Source: CAVZCC01 sp963773765
Lineage (GTDB): Bacteria > Actinomycetota > Acidimicrobiia > Acidimicrobiales > Microtrichaceae
Assembly (NCBI GenBank): GCA_963773765.1
Contig: CAVZCC010000006.1
Location: 186,001 to 250,000, forward strand
Length of the DNA: 64,000 bases
Direction: 5' to 3'
Part shown: one piece after another, positions 7,936 through 17,068 of the stretch
How positions within the stretch are numbered: the stretch's first letter is position 1
Layout: each line of letters starts with the position of its first letter
Program-made: the position numbers and the translations under genes
The notes under the pieces: generated by a model
What the model saw: the letters and a program-made list of their open reading frames with translations, nothing else
What the model was told of the DNA's origin: nothing
Database searches by the model: none

Positions 7936-9177
7936 GGCGGTCGGGTCGATCTCGGCGCCGAACTCCGCCCGCAGCTCGGCCGCCGTGGCGCCACCCGGCT
8001 CCTCGGCCGGCCCGCCGTCCCGGCCCAGCAGCGCGAACCCCGCCAGGGGGAAGACCAGGACGCTCAGCATGCCGGCGCCGACCAGGGCCGTCGCGTTCTC
8101 GGGCCGCATCTGGCCCGTCTCCAGGCCGATCTCGGTGATCACCACCAGGAGGGGGAGCGCGGTGGACTGCAGCAGCGTGAGCGCGCCCCGCTCCCGGGAG
8201 GAGAGCAGGCCCCGGTAGACGACCATGGCCGGGAGCCCGCGGACGACCAGGAACAGGGCCAGGAAGATCGGGACGCGGATGGCGGTGCCGGCGCTGGACC
8301 ACAGCGCGGTGACGTCGAACTTCATGCCGCTGACGATGAAGAACACCGGGATGAGGAACCCGAACCCGATGGACTCCAGCTTGGGCTGCAGGGCCTCGGC
8401 CTGGTCCTCGTGCAGGGCCAGCTTGGCGATGAGCCCGGCGGCGAAGGCGCCCAGCAGCATGTCCAGGCCGAGCGTGGTGGCCACGGCCACCATGGCGATG
8501 ATGAGCAGCATGATGACCCGCACCGGGAGCTGGGTGGACGTGCTCAGGTGCCGCTGCAGGACCTCCACCACCCGGGGCGGCTGTTCCCGTGACGCCATGA
8601 AGGCCACACCGACCGCCAGCACCACGAACAGCGCCATCAGCAGCCCCTCGGTGGCAGGGTTGGAGCTTCCCAGCAACAGGGTGACGGCGATGATGGGGCC
8701 GAACTCGCCCACGGCGCCGGCCGCGGTCAGGAACCCGCCGAACCGGGTGTCCAGCAGGCCCCGGTCCTGGAGCATGGGGAGCAGGGTCCCGATGGCGGTC
8801 GTGGTCAGGGCGAGGCCGACCAGCAGGCTGGAGATCACGAACCCCGACAGCATCAGGACGAAGCCCACCGCCAGGCCCAGCGCCAGGCTGATGGCCCACC
8901 CGGCGATGCCCCGGTTGAGCGGGTGGCCCCGCAGCCGGGCGAAGTCGATCTCGTAGCCGGCGACGAAGAACAGGAACGACAGACCGAGGGCGCTGAGGCC
9001 GGTGACGAATCCGTCCACCTCGGCCCATCCCAGCAGGGCGGGCCCGATGATGATCCCCAGGATCAGTTCGAACAGGACGCTCGGGATCCGGAACCGGCGC
9101 AGCGACTCGGCCAGGATCGGTGCCAGCACCGCCGCGGCGGCGATGACGACGAGGGAGAGGGCGTCCGACTCGGGCAC
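7924..9177 (-). CDS. Cation:proton antiporter, CPA2 (Kef/NapA-like) family
   Basis: 417 residues with 11-13 predicted membrane helices and the Na_H_exchanger layout: RIPSVLFELILGIIIGP at the N-terminus, the AGYEIDFARLRGH turn, TTTAIGTLLPML, and GFGFLIPVFFIVSGMKFD, all typical of Kef-type transporters. Only a short cytosolic tail follows, so there is no TrkA-N or RCK regulatory domain. It probably exchanges Na+ or K+ for H+ at the cytoplasmic membrane. The long acidic C-terminus (EFGAEIDPTADA) is unusual but short. It stands alone, with no ancillary subunit nearby. Confidence 0.9.
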   Translation of the reverse strand: MPESDALSLVVIAAAAVLAPILAESLRRFRIPSVLFELILGIIIGPALLGWAEVDGFVTGLSALGLSFLFFVAGYEIDFARLRGHPLNRGIAGWAISLALGLAVGFVLMLSGFVISSLLVGLALTTTAIGTLLPMLQDRGLLDTRFGGFLTAAGAVGEFGPIIAVTLLLGSSNPATEGLLMALFVVLAVGVAFMASREQPPRVVEVLQRHLSTSTQLPVRVIMLLIIAMVAVATTLGLDMLLGAFAAGLIAKLALHEDQAEALQPKLESIGFGFLIPVFFIVSGMKFDVTALWSSAGTAIRVPIFLALFLVVRGLPAMVVYRGLLSSRERGALTLLQSTALPLLVVITEIGLETGQMRPENATALVGAGMLSVLVFPLAGFALLGRDGGPAEEPGGATAAELRAEFGAEIDPTADAP

Positions 9178-9292
9178 CGGGTCAGCCTACGCAGGCCCGC
9201 CCCGTCCCCCGACGCATTCCCGGGCCGGAGTGGCCCGCCCGGTCAGGATGGCGAAGCGGTCAGACCGGGGGGGGTGCGGTCGACCCGGGGGG

Positions 9293-10036
9293 TCAGGGCG
9301 CCGATGCCGAGACGGTCACGTTGTCCTTGTCCCACTCGAGGCCGCTGGCGGACACGTCGTCGAGCTCGAACTCCACGTCGGTGACCTGGCTCTTGCTCTT
9401 GCCGCTGTTGTTGAGCTTGTCGGCGGTGATGGTGGCGTTGCCCGAGGCGTCGGTGGTGACCTCGACGGACCGCTCGCTCCACTTGCCGTTGACCTTGGTC
9501 CGGATGAGGACGGTGACCTTGGCCCCCTTCACCACGGCACCCTGGTTGTCCCGGATGGTCACGGTGGTGGAGGCGGTCCAGGTGGAGCCGTTGTCCACCG
9601 TCGTCACCTTGCCGAAGGTGCCGGCGCTCTTGGTCGGCTTCACCGTGGTCGTGGTGGTCGGCTTGGCCGTGGTCGTCGTGGTGGTGGACGTGGTCGTGGT
9701 CGTCGGCTTCACCGTGGTGGTGGTGGAGGTGGTGGTGGTCGAGGTGGTGGTCGACGTCGTGGTGGTGGGAGCCGTCGTGGTGGTGGTGCTCGTGGTGCTC
9801 GTCCCCCCGTCCGGCTCGGTCGTGGTGGTGGTCTCGTCGACCCGGCCGACGTTGGCCCCGATCTCCTGGAACTGGTCCTTGGCCTCGTTCTGGGTGAACT
9901 GGATGGCGCCGATGGTGGGCAGTGCGAACACCGCCACCACCAGGGCGTACTCGACCAGCGTGACGCCCCGCTCGGAGCGTCGTCCGGCCCGGCCGGGGCG
10001 GTTGACGGTGGAGAGGCGGGGGTGGATCCGGTTCAT
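9293..10036 (-). CDS. Flp/TadE-like prepilin with Thr-rich linker and C-terminal Ig-like domain
   Basis: 247 residues in three parts. Residues 1-50: a basic leader ending in the type IVb prepilin site SERG|VTLVEY, where cleavage after Gly24 leaves Glu at +5 and Tyr at +6 of a hydrophobic helix (ALVVAVFALPTIGAIQF), as in Flp pilins. Residues about 69-137: almost pure threonine/serine/proline, a likely extended or glycosylated stalk. Residues about 140-247: a beta-rich domain (TASTTVTIRDNQGAVVKGAKV) like bacterial Ig-like/invasin modules. Ordinary Flp pilins have only 50-70 residues, so this is a pilin anchor carrying an exposed domain. No tad genes are near. Stop is followed on the minus strand by a GACCC/GGGTC mini-hairpin. 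Confidence 0.75.
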   Translation of the reverse strand: MNRIHPRLSTVNRPGRAGRRSERGVTLVEYALVVAVFALPTIGAIQFTQNEAKDQFQEIGANVGRVDETTTTTEPDGGTSTTSTTTTTAPTTTTSTTTSTTTTSTTTTVKPTTTTTSTTTTTTAKPTTTTTVKPTKSAGTFGKVTTVDNGSTWTASTTVTIRDNQGAVVKGAKVTVLIRTKVNGKWSERSVEVTTDASGNATITADKLNNSGKSKSQVTDVEFELDDVSASGLEWDKDNVTVSASAP

Positions 10037-10123
10037 GGATCCAGCATGCGCCCTGGATCGCCGTTCGGTATGGGCTGTCGTTCCCTTCGGCCGGTGGGTA
10101 AAAGCCCCACACCAGGGGGCCGT

Positions 10124-10975
10124 TCAGCCCGGGAGGACCTGCGTGCCCTCCGTGCCGTTCGCCACGGCATCGGCCCGGGACAGGGCGCCGATGGCCGCCC
10201 GCCGCCCCGTGGCCAGCACGAACCGCCGGGCCGCCTCCACCTTGGGGCGCATGGAGCCGGCCTGGAACGCGGCCGGGTCCAGCCGGGACGCCGGCACGTC
10301 CCCCAGGGTGGTGGCCCGGTCGGTGCCCCGGTCGAGCACCACCCCGTCCACGTCGGTGAGCAGCACGAGGGACTCGGCGTCCAGGTGCACGGCCAGCAGG
10401 GACGACAGCAGGTCCTTGTCCACCACGGCCTCCACCCCGTGGTGCAGGCCGTCGGGGCCCACCACCACCGGGACACCGCCGCCGCCGCCGGCGATGACCA
10501 GGTGGCCCCCGGCCAGGAGGTCCCGCACGGCGTCGAGCTCCAGGACCCGTCGCGGCTCCGGTGACGGCACCAGTCGGCGGGTGCCGTCGGACCGCGTGGG
10601 CCCGATGGGCTTGGTGGCGTGGCTGAGTCCCGGGTCGTCCGGGTCGACCTCCACCCGGGTCAGCACCGCCACCAGCGAGCGCCCGGGGAGGTGGCGGGAC
10701 AGCTCGTCCTCGATGAGGTAGCCGAGCAGCCCCTGGGTCAGCGCGTCCAGGACGTCGAGCGGGTCCTCGTCCCCGACGGCGGCCGCCATCCGGGCCAGGT
10801 GCCCCACCTGCGGCCCGCTCCCGTGGGTCACCACACAGGCGCGTCCGGCGATGGCGCGGGCCAGGGCCGGTGCGGCCCGGGCCAGGTGCCGGCGCTGGTG
10901 GGCGACGTCCGCGGCGCCGTCCGGCCCGACCAGCGCGTTGCCGCCCAGGGCCAGCACCAGCGGCCGGCCCGTCAC
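10124..10975 (-). CDS. arcC: Carbamate kinase
   Basis: 283 residues of the amino-acid-kinase fold. Visible landmarks are ALGGNALVG at the N-terminus, VVTHGSGPQVGHLARM, the glycine-rich VIAGGGGGVPVV, DKDLLSSLLA and LLTDVDGVVLD, in the order expected for carbamate kinases. The family interconverts carbamoyl phosphate and ADP with carbamate and ATP, and works in arginine, allantoin or purine catabolism. The start GTG overlaps the stop of the upstream cDPGS-like gene by four bases, so the two are translated together. No ornithine transcarbamylase lies in the window. Confidence 0.92.
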   Translation of the reverse strand: MTGRPLVLALGGNALVGPDGAADVAHQRRHLARAAPALARAIAGRACVVTHGSGPQVGHLARMAAAVGDEDPLDVLDALTQGLLGYLIEDELSRHLPGRSLVAVLTRVEVDPDDPGLSHATKPIGPTRSDGTRRLVPSPEPRRVLELDAVRDLLAGGHLVIAGGGGGVPVVVGPDGLHHGVEAVVDKDLLSSLLAVHLDAESLVLLTDVDGVVLDRGTDRATTLGDVPASRLDPAAFQAGSMRPKVEAARRFVLATGRRAAIGALSRADAVANGTEGTQVLPG

Positions 10976-12300
10976 GGCGGGGCCGTCTCCAGCACCGGGC
11001 GGAGCAGGTCCGCCAGCGGGGGCCCGTCCACCTGCTCGAAGGCGTAGGTGACGTGGCGGACGGGCCGGTCGACCGGGATCAGGTGGCGGAGGTCGATGGG
11101 GGTGCCGGTGACGACGGCGTCGCACTCGGTGGCCCGGATGGTGGCGGCCAGGTCGGCCAGCTGCTGGTCGGAGTAGCCCAGGGCGGGCAGGGCGAGGTCC
11201 AGGTGCGGGAAGTCGACGAAGGCCTGCGCCATCGCTCCCACCGCGGTGGGGCGCGGGTCCACCGGCAGGGCTCCGGCCGCCCGTGCCGCCACCATGCCGG
11301 CGCCGAAGGACAGGCCGCCGTGGGTGAGCGTCGGGCCGTCATCGATGACCAGGACGCGGGCACCCGCCAGGTCCGGTCCGGGCTCCAGCGTCACCGGTGA
11401 GCGGGCCGTGACCACGACCGCCCGCGGCGCCACCGCGGCGATGGAGCGGCGCACCACGTCGAGCTGCTCCGGGGTCGCCTGGTCCACCTTGTTGACCACG
11501 GCCACGTCGGCCATGCGGAGGTTGACCTCACCGGGGTAGGTGCCCAGTTCGTCCCCGGCCCGCAACGGGTCCACCACGCACAGGGCCAGGTCGGGGCGGA
11601 CGAAGGGCAGGTCGTTGTTGCCCCCGTCCCAGATGATCACGTCGGACTCCGCGGCGGCCCCGGCCACGATGGCGGCGTAGTCCACCCCGGCCCAGATGAC
11701 CAGGCCCTCCCGGACCGGCGACTCGTACTCCTCCCGTTCCTCGATCGTGCAGTGGGCGGCGTCGATGTCGGCCAGGGTGGCGAACCGCTGCACCCGCTGG
11801 GCGGCCAGGTCGCCGTAGGGCATGGGGTGGCGGATCAACGCCGGGCGGCGGCCGGTGGCCTGCACGTGGTGGGCGATCCAGCGGCTGACCTGGCTCTTGC
11901 CCGCCCCGGTCCGGGTGGCGCAGACCGACACCACGGGGACGGGCGCGGCGAGCATGGTGGCGTCCGGGCCCAGGAACCGCACGTCCGCGCCTGCGGCCAG
12001 CACGCGGGAGGCAAGGTGCATCACCTGCGTGTCGGCCAGGTCCGAGTAGGCGATGACCACCTCGTCGACGTGGTCGCGGCCCACCAGGTCCTCCAGCTCC
12101 GCCTCGGGCCGGATCGGGATGCCCTGCGGATAGCGGGGGCCGGCCAGCTCGGCCGGGTAGCGCCGGTCGTCGATGCCCGGGATCTGCGCCGCGGTGAACG
12201 CGGTGACGGTCACGGTCGGGTCGTCACGCAGGGCGACGTTGAAGTCGTGGAAGTCACGGCCGCCGGCGCCCATCACGATCGTGCGTCGGGTCGCGGTCAT
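10972..12300 (-). CDS. Cyclic 2,3-diphosphoglycerate synthetase-like P-loop NTPase
   Basis: 442 residues. The N-terminal part (IVMGAGGRDFHDFNVALRDD) and the YPAELAGPRYPQGIPI block are characteristic of this family. A P-loop TGAGKS lies at 131-136 and NKVDQ at about 270 suggests nucleotide specificity of the GTPase kind; VIIWDGGNNDLPF is another family block. The name comes from archaeal enzymes that make cyclic 2,3-diphosphoglycerate, but many bacterial members lie next to carbamoyl-phosphate genes, as here, and their true reaction is not settled. ATG at 12300 was chosen because family sequence begins at once. Confidence 0.8.
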   Translation of the reverse strand: MTATRRTIVMGAGGRDFHDFNVALRDDPTVTVTAFTAAQIPGIDDRRYPAELAGPRYPQGIPIRPEAELEDLVGRDHVDEVVIAYSDLADTQVMHLASRVLAAGADVRFLGPDATMLAAPVPVVSVCATRTGAGKSQVSRWIAHHVQATGRRPALIRHPMPYGDLAAQRVQRFATLADIDAAHCTIEEREEYESPVREGLVIWAGVDYAAIVAGAAAESDVIIWDGGNNDLPFVRPDLALCVVDPLRAGDELGTYPGEVNLRMADVAVVNKVDQATPEQLDVVRRSIAAVAPRAVVVTARSPVTLEPGPDLAGARVLVIDDGPTLTHGGLSFGAGMVAARAAGALPVDPRPTAVGAMAQAFVDFPHLDLALPALGYSDQQLADLAATIRATECDAVVTGTPIDLRHLIPVDRPVRHVTYAFEQVDGPPLADLLRPVLETAPP

Positions 12301-12317
12301 CGGGAGGTGGCCGAGGG

Positions 12318-12786
12318 TCAGCCGGGCCGGCGGAGGGTGTCCAGCAGTGAGACCAGGCCCTCCGGGTCGCGCACCGTGACCGTCACGCCGCTCTGGCGCA
12401 CCGAGTCCGACGGCAGCGCACCCCGCACCGGTTCGGTGAACTCCAGGCACACACCGCGCCGGGGGTGGTGGCGAAGGTGACCCCGTCGTCGGCCAGCGAC
12501 AGCCGGGCCGGGCCGATGACCTTCCACCAGTGGTACGGGCCGGTGACGTGGGCGCTGCGGATGTTGTCGATCGTGGTGTGCATGGTCCACGGGCCGTACC
12601 GGATCCACAGCCCGGATGCCGACACGGCGACGCCGCTGGACCAGGGCCAGGCGCCCACCAGGCGCGACGCCAGGCTCATCGGGTCACGGAAGTCGAACGG
12701 GAACACATGGACGGGTTCCGGGGGCGGATGGACCGCCGCGGCGTCCTCGGGGGTCTCGGCATCCTGGGGGTCGATGTCGGTCACCA
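12318..12786 (-). CDS. Hypothetical protein with one frameshift near 12458
   Basis: About 155 residues once corrected. The N-terminal two thirds reads MVTDIDPQDAETPEDAAAV up to VTFATTP, with a WPWSSGVAVSASGLWIRYGPW core. The C-terminal third (VCLEFTEPVRGALP to LVSLLDTLRRPG) continues in another frame. One missing base in the C-run complementary to about 12457-12462 explains the break. It resembles small actinobacterial proteins with a PH-like or DUF fold in which a surface strand ends in a hydrophobic helix (GLVSLLDTL), but I cannot name the family. It is divergent from the decarboxylase-like gene. Confidence 0.6.
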
Positions 12787-12861
12787 TAGGTCCACCATGC
12801 CAGAGTCGGCGGCTGGGCCATACTGCTTCCGCCGTTCGCCACCATGAGACAGGGGTCACCA

Positions 12862-13587
12862 ATGAGCGCCACCGAGCAGGGAACCGGGACCGACGGAGCC
12901 GGGCACTGGGGCGAGATCGGGGGCGTGTCCATCGACTTCCCGCTGACGGTGGAGGAGATGAACTCCGCCACGCTGACCTTCACGGTGCCGCTGGAATCGG
13001 CCCGGGCGCTGCTGCCCGGTGACGCCTTCCAGGTCCTGGAGGTCGCCCCCGGCCAGGCCATGCTGATCATCGCCCTCTGCGACTACATCCGGAATCCCTG
13101 GGGTGACTACAACGAGGTCAACCTGGGCCTGCTGGTGCACCCCGCCGGCGCACCGGAGGCGGTCGGGGCCTTCCAGTGGCGCATGCCGGTGGACCAGGCC
13201 TTCACCAAGGAGGCCGGCAACCGGGTGCTGGGCCTGCCCAAGACGGTGGAGGACCTCACGGTGGACTACACCGACACCACGGTCACGTTCCGGCTGGTGA
13301 TGGGGGGCGAGCCGACCCTGGAGGTGCGCATCCCCCGCGTGGCCCCGGCCGGCGACCCGGTCCGGGAGGAGACGATCACGTACTCCTACCTGGACGGCGT
13401 GGCCACCGTGGTGCCGCTGACGATCGACCTGCCCACCGGCATGGCGGACCCGGCCGAGGTCCACATGGAGCTGGGCGCCTCCGCGGTGGCCGACGAGCTG
13501 CGCAGCCTGGGCCTGCCCGCCACCCCGGACCTGGCCATGTGGGGCGAGGGCCTGGGCGGCACGTTCCTGTTCCCCCGCCCCCTCTGA
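12862..13587 (+). CDS. Acetoacetate decarboxylase (ADC) family protein
   Basis: 241 residues with the ADC double-psi barrel pattern: FTVPLESARALLPGDAF, the ALCDY...GDYNEVNLGLLV strand with Glu85 in the position of the acidic active-site residue, and TKEAGNRVLGLPKTVEDL, where Lys127 is a candidate Schiff-base lysine. Canonical enzymes decarboxylate acetoacetate; divergent actinobacterial members act on other beta-keto acids or as aldolase-dehydratases. The substrate here is unknown. I prefer the ATG at 12862, preceded by an AGGGG stretch, over the ATG at 12844. It is divergent from the small hypothetical gene. Confidence 0.8.
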   Translation: MSATEQGTGTDGAGHWGEIGGVSIDFPLTVEEMNSATLTFTVPLESARALLPGDAFQVLEVAPGQAMLIIALCDYIRNPWGDYNEVNLGLLVHPAGAPEAVGAFQWRMPVDQAFTKEAGNRVLGLPKTVEDLTVDYTDTTVTFRLVMGGEPTLEVRIPRVAPAGDPVREETITYSYLDGVATVVPLTIDLPTGMADPAEVHMELGASAVADELRSLGLPATPDLAMWGEGLGGTFLFPRPL

Positions 13588-13654
13588 GGTCCGCTCCCGG
13601 CGTTCGCGGGTACCGGCAGCCCCCGGAGGGCCGCGACGACCCCTCTTCGCCGGG

Positions 13655-15258
13655 TCAGGCGGTGGCCGGCTCGGGGTCGGCGTCGCGGATCATGGGCCGG
13701 TCCGGCAGGTTGGACGTCACGAAGAACGAGGCGACCACGATCAGCGCCGCGGTGAGCAGCCCGATCCGCAGGCCCTGGAGCTGGGCCTCGGAGTAGCTGG
13801 CCACAAGGGCGTCGGTCTCGGCCGGGCTCACCCCGGCGTCCTCGATGGCGGCCTCGGCCTGGTCGGCGGGGATGAACTCCACCCCGCTCTCGAGGGCGAT
13901 GCCGACCTGGTCCTTGACCGGTTGGCTGATCGCCGGGTCCTCGGCTACCAGGGTTCCCAGCGCGGTGGCCAGGCCACCGATCACCATGGCTCCGATGAGG
14001 GCGGTGCCCAACGCCCCGCCGAACTGCTGGGCGGTGAACTGCAGGCCGCCCGCCTCGCTGCGCCCGGCCTCGTCGACCGAGGACTGGACCACGTTGCCCA
14101 GCTGGGATGCCAGCAGCCCCATGCCGATCCCGAGCACGGCCATGGCGGTCAGGAACGGGACGGTGGAGATGTCGGGGTCCACCAACGCCAGCAACCCGAC
14201 GCAGGCCACCAGCAGGACCACCAGACCCACCCGGACGATCCCGCGGGGCGACCAGCGGCGGCCGAACATCGGCCCGAGGGCCGAGGTCACGAACAACGTC
14301 ACCGACACCGGCAGCATGCGCAGGCCGGTCTCGAAGGCGTCGAAGCCCTGCACCACCTGCAGGTACAGGGGGATGGAGAAGAAGATGCCCATGAGGATCA
14401 CGTTCTGGGCGGTGAACATGGACAGCCCGGAGCGCAGCGGCGGGATGCGGAGCTGGTCCAGGTGCACCAGGGGTTCCCGGCCGATGGCCTCGCGGTGCCG
14501 CTGCCACCGGGCGAACAGGCCCAGGAGCACGGCGCCGGCCGCGATGACGTACGGCGTGAGGGGCAGGCCGAACACCGTCACCGGTGAGTTCTTGTCCTCG
14601 AACCAGCCCCAGGTGCTGGACTGCAGCACGCCGTACACCAACAGGCCCAGGCCCAGCGCGGACAGGACGGAGCCGACCCAGTCCAGCTCCGGGGGTTCGC
14701 CCTCGCGCTCGGTCTCGGTCAGCACGTGGACGCCGGCCAGGATCAACACGGCGACCACCACCTCGCCCGCGAACACCACGCCGCCACGTCAGGTAGGTGG
14801 TGACCCAGCCGCCCAGGATGGGACCCACCGCGATGCCTGCACCGGCCACGCCGCCCAGCACGCCGTAGGCCGCGGCCCGGTCCTTGCCGACGAAGTTGGC
14901 CGCCACCAACGCCACCATGGCCGGCATCACCGAGCGCGGCGCCGACGCCCTCGATGATCGACCAGCCCAGGATCAGCACGTTGACGTTCCAGGACACCGC
15001 GGTGAGCGCGGAGCCGACGGCGTAGATGGCCAGGCCGATGGTGAAGGCCCGCTTGCGGCCCCAGCGGTCGCCCAACTTGCCCCCGGTGATCATCAGCGCG
15101 GCCATCACCAGGGCGTAGAAGGTGATGGCGGCCTGGATGGTGGTGACGTCGGTGTCGAAGTCCTCCACCAGTTGGCTGATCGACACGTTCATGACCGCCT
15201 GGTCCAGCACCATCAGGAACTGGGCCGCGGCGAGGACCATCAGCACGCTGCGCTTCAT
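13655..15258 (-). CDS. MFS drug exporter, DHA2 (EmrB/QacA-like), with two frameshifts
   Basis: A 14-helix major facilitator of about 530 residues once corrected. The first segment (to 14940) contains LDQAVMNVSISQLVEDF, the antiporter-like start motif, and GGKLGDRWGRKRAF, the MFS motif A. A one-base insertion near 14935 shifts to VMPAMVALVAANFVGKD and IAVGPILGGW (motif C, typical of drug:H+ antiporters). A second single-base change near 14783 leads to VFAGEVVVAVLIL and the remaining helices. The long loop with EDPAISQPVKDQ and many acidic residues is typical of DHA2 proteins. Proton-driven export of hydrophobic compounds is inferred. No regulator lies beside it. Confidence 0.85.
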
Positions 15259-15324
15259 GACCGGATCCTGTCACGCCCCGGCGTCCCCGGCCGGTTTCCC
15301 GTGCGGCTCCGTAGCCTCCATGGC

Positions 15325-15990
15325 ATGGGAGAACTGCTCTCCAAGGTCGTCCCGCTGGCGCTCGGCGCCGCCATCAGCCCCACCGTGCTCGCGGTCGGGC
15401 TGCTCATCCTGAGCGCACCCCGACGGCCGGTGGCGCGGGGTGCGGCGTTCACCGCCGGTGTGCTGGCCATCCTGGCCGGGCTCACCGCCGTGGGCCTGAC
15501 CCTGACCCACCACGCGTTGAACGGCCCCGGCCAGCGCAACCCCATCACCCGGGCCATCGACGGGACGCTCGGTGCGGTGCTCCTGCTGCTCGCCGTCACC
15601 ACGGTGCTGCGGGCGCTCACCACCGACAAGGAGTCCGCAGGGCCCAAGGCGGCCGCGGACCCGGACAAGCACGCCAGCCTGTGGGCCGCCTTCGTGCTCG
15701 GCATGGCGATGATGATGTCGAACTTCTCCACCATCCTCCTGTACCTGCCCGCCATGCGGGAGGTCTCGGCGTCCCGGGTCGCCCAGGGGGACAAGGTGGT
15801 CGTGGTCGCGATCGTGTTCCTCATCACGTCCCTGGCCGCCACGCTGCCGCTGCTGGTGCGGGTCGTGGCGCCCGGACCGGCCGCCGGGTGGTTCGCGGCG
15901 CTGCACGGCTTCGTCACCCGCCACCAGCGCCAGATCGCGGTGGTCATCGAAGTGGTCTTCGGCGCCTACCTGTTGGTCAAGGCGTTCTGA
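15325..15990 (+). CDS. GAP/Sap-family membrane protein (sulfolipid-addressing-like)
   Basis: 221 residues with six predicted membrane helices: LLSKVVPLALGAAISPTVLA starts the first, and a polar loop (TTDKESAGPKAAADPDK) separates the halves, as in GAP family proteins such as mycobacterial Sap. Those proteins help move sulfolipids or glycopeptidolipids across the membrane. The gene is divergent from the MFS exporter, 66 bp apart. The start at 15325 is the second of two closely spaced ATGs and is the one in frame. No lipid biosynthesis genes sit next to it, so the cargo is unknown. Confidence 0.75.
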   Translation: MGELLSKVVPLALGAAISPTVLAVGLLILSAPRRPVARGAAFTAGVLAILAGLTAVGLTLTHHALNGPGQRNPITRAIDGTLGAVLLLLAVTTVLRALTTDKESAGPKAAADPDKHASLWAAFVLGMAMMMSNFSTILLYLPAMREVSASRVAQGDKVVVVAIVFLITSLAATLPLLVRVVAPGPAAGWFAALHGFVTRHQRQIAVVIEVVFGAYLLVKAF

Positions 15991-16019
15991 GCGGTCCGCG
16001 TCCTAGGGTGCCGGGCTGT

Positions 16020-17048
16020 ATGGCCGACACCGCAACGATCCCCGACCGCCTCCACCGCATCGTCCTCCGCCGGCGTCCCGAGGGGCTCCTGGCCCGGGAC
16101 GACGTGGAACTGGTGGACCTGCCCATGCCGGAGCTGGCCGAGGGTGAGGCGCTCATGCACAACGAGGTGCTCGGCATCGACGCGTCGGTGCGGTCCTGGC
16201 TCAGCCCGGCGAAGGGCTACCTGCCACCGGTCGAGCTGGGCGAGGGCGTGCGCTGCTCCACCGCGGGGCGTGTGGTGGCGTCCCGCTGCGACGCCTACGC
16301 CGTGGGCGACGTGGTGACCACGCTGGGGGCGTGGGAGGACTACACGGTCATCCGCGACGACTTCTTCACCACCTGGCTGTCCGGTCCCGATCCCACCTAC
16401 GACACCACCGCGTTCCTCTCGCTCTACGGCTCCACCGGCTGCACCGCCTACATCGGGATGCTGGAGGTGGGCAGGATCCAGGCCGGTGAGACCGTGGTGG
16501 TGTCCGCGGCGGCAGGGGCCACCGGCTCGGTGGCGGCCCAGATCGCCAAGATGCAGGGCTGCAGGGTCATCGGCATCGCCGGATCCGACGAGAAGTGCCG
16601 GTGGCTGCTGGACGAGCTGGGCCTGGACGGCGCCATCAACTACCGCACCGAGGACGTCTCGGCCCGGATCAAGGAGCTGGGCCCCCGGGTCGACGTGTTC
16701 TTCGACAACGTCGGCGGTCCCGTCCTGGACGCGGTGCTCAGCCGGTTGGCCATGCACGCCCGGGTGGTGCTGTGCGGCGCCATCGCCACCTACAACGACA
16801 CCGAGAAGGCGCCCGGCCCGTCCAACTACCTCAACCTGATCCAGCAGCGGGCGTCCATGACCGGGTTCCTGTCACTGGACGACGTCCCCCGCTTCAACGA
16901 CATCGGCGCGGAGCTGCGGGCGTGGGAGCAGCAGGGCAGGCTCCGGTACCACGCCGAGGTCTTCCAGGGGCTGGAGTCCTCGGTGGACGCGCTGAACGCC
17001 ATGTTCACCGGTGCCAACACCGGCAAGATCGTCATCCAGCTCACCTAG
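16020..17048 (+). CDS. NADP-dependent MDR oxidoreductase (CurA/PTGR-like)
   Basis: 342 residues of the zinc-free medium-chain dehydrogenase family. An N-terminal GroES-like domain (LARDDVELVDLPMPELAEGEAL) precedes the Rossmann domain with VVVSAAAGATGSVAAQIAKMQGCRVIGIAG, and FFDNVGGPVLDAVL is the subfamily hallmark. GSTGCTAYIGML matches the substrate-site region of prostaglandin/curcumin reductase-like enzymes. It should reduce alpha,beta-unsaturated ketones or aldehydes with NADPH. No zinc ligands are present. Downstream, 20 bp away, lies a small cupin-like gene that may be co-transcribed. Confidence 0.9.
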   Translation: MADTATIPDRLHRIVLRRRPEGLLARDDVELVDLPMPELAEGEALMHNEVLGIDASVRSWLSPAKGYLPPVELGEGVRCSTAGRVVASRCDAYAVGDVVTTLGAWEDYTVIRDDFFTTWLSGPDPTYDTTAFLSLYGSTGCTAYIGMLEVGRIQAGETVVVSAAAGATGSVAAQIAKMQGCRVIGIAGSDEKCRWLLDELGLDGAINYRTEDVSARIKELGPRVDVFFDNVGGPVLDAVLSRLAMHARVVLCGAIATYNDTEKAPGPSNYLNLIQQRASMTGFLSLDDVPRFNDIGAELRAWEQQGRLRYHAEVFQGLESSVDALNAMFTGANTGKIVIQLT

Positions 17049-17068
17049 CCGGCCCCCCACCGCGCGCG

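Noticed and set aside
9640..9850. Repetitive GGTGGTGGTGGTC-rich tract resembling an array
   Set aside because: It is the codon pattern of the Thr-rich stalk of the pilin gene on the minus strand; there are no regular spacers, so it is not a CRISPR array.
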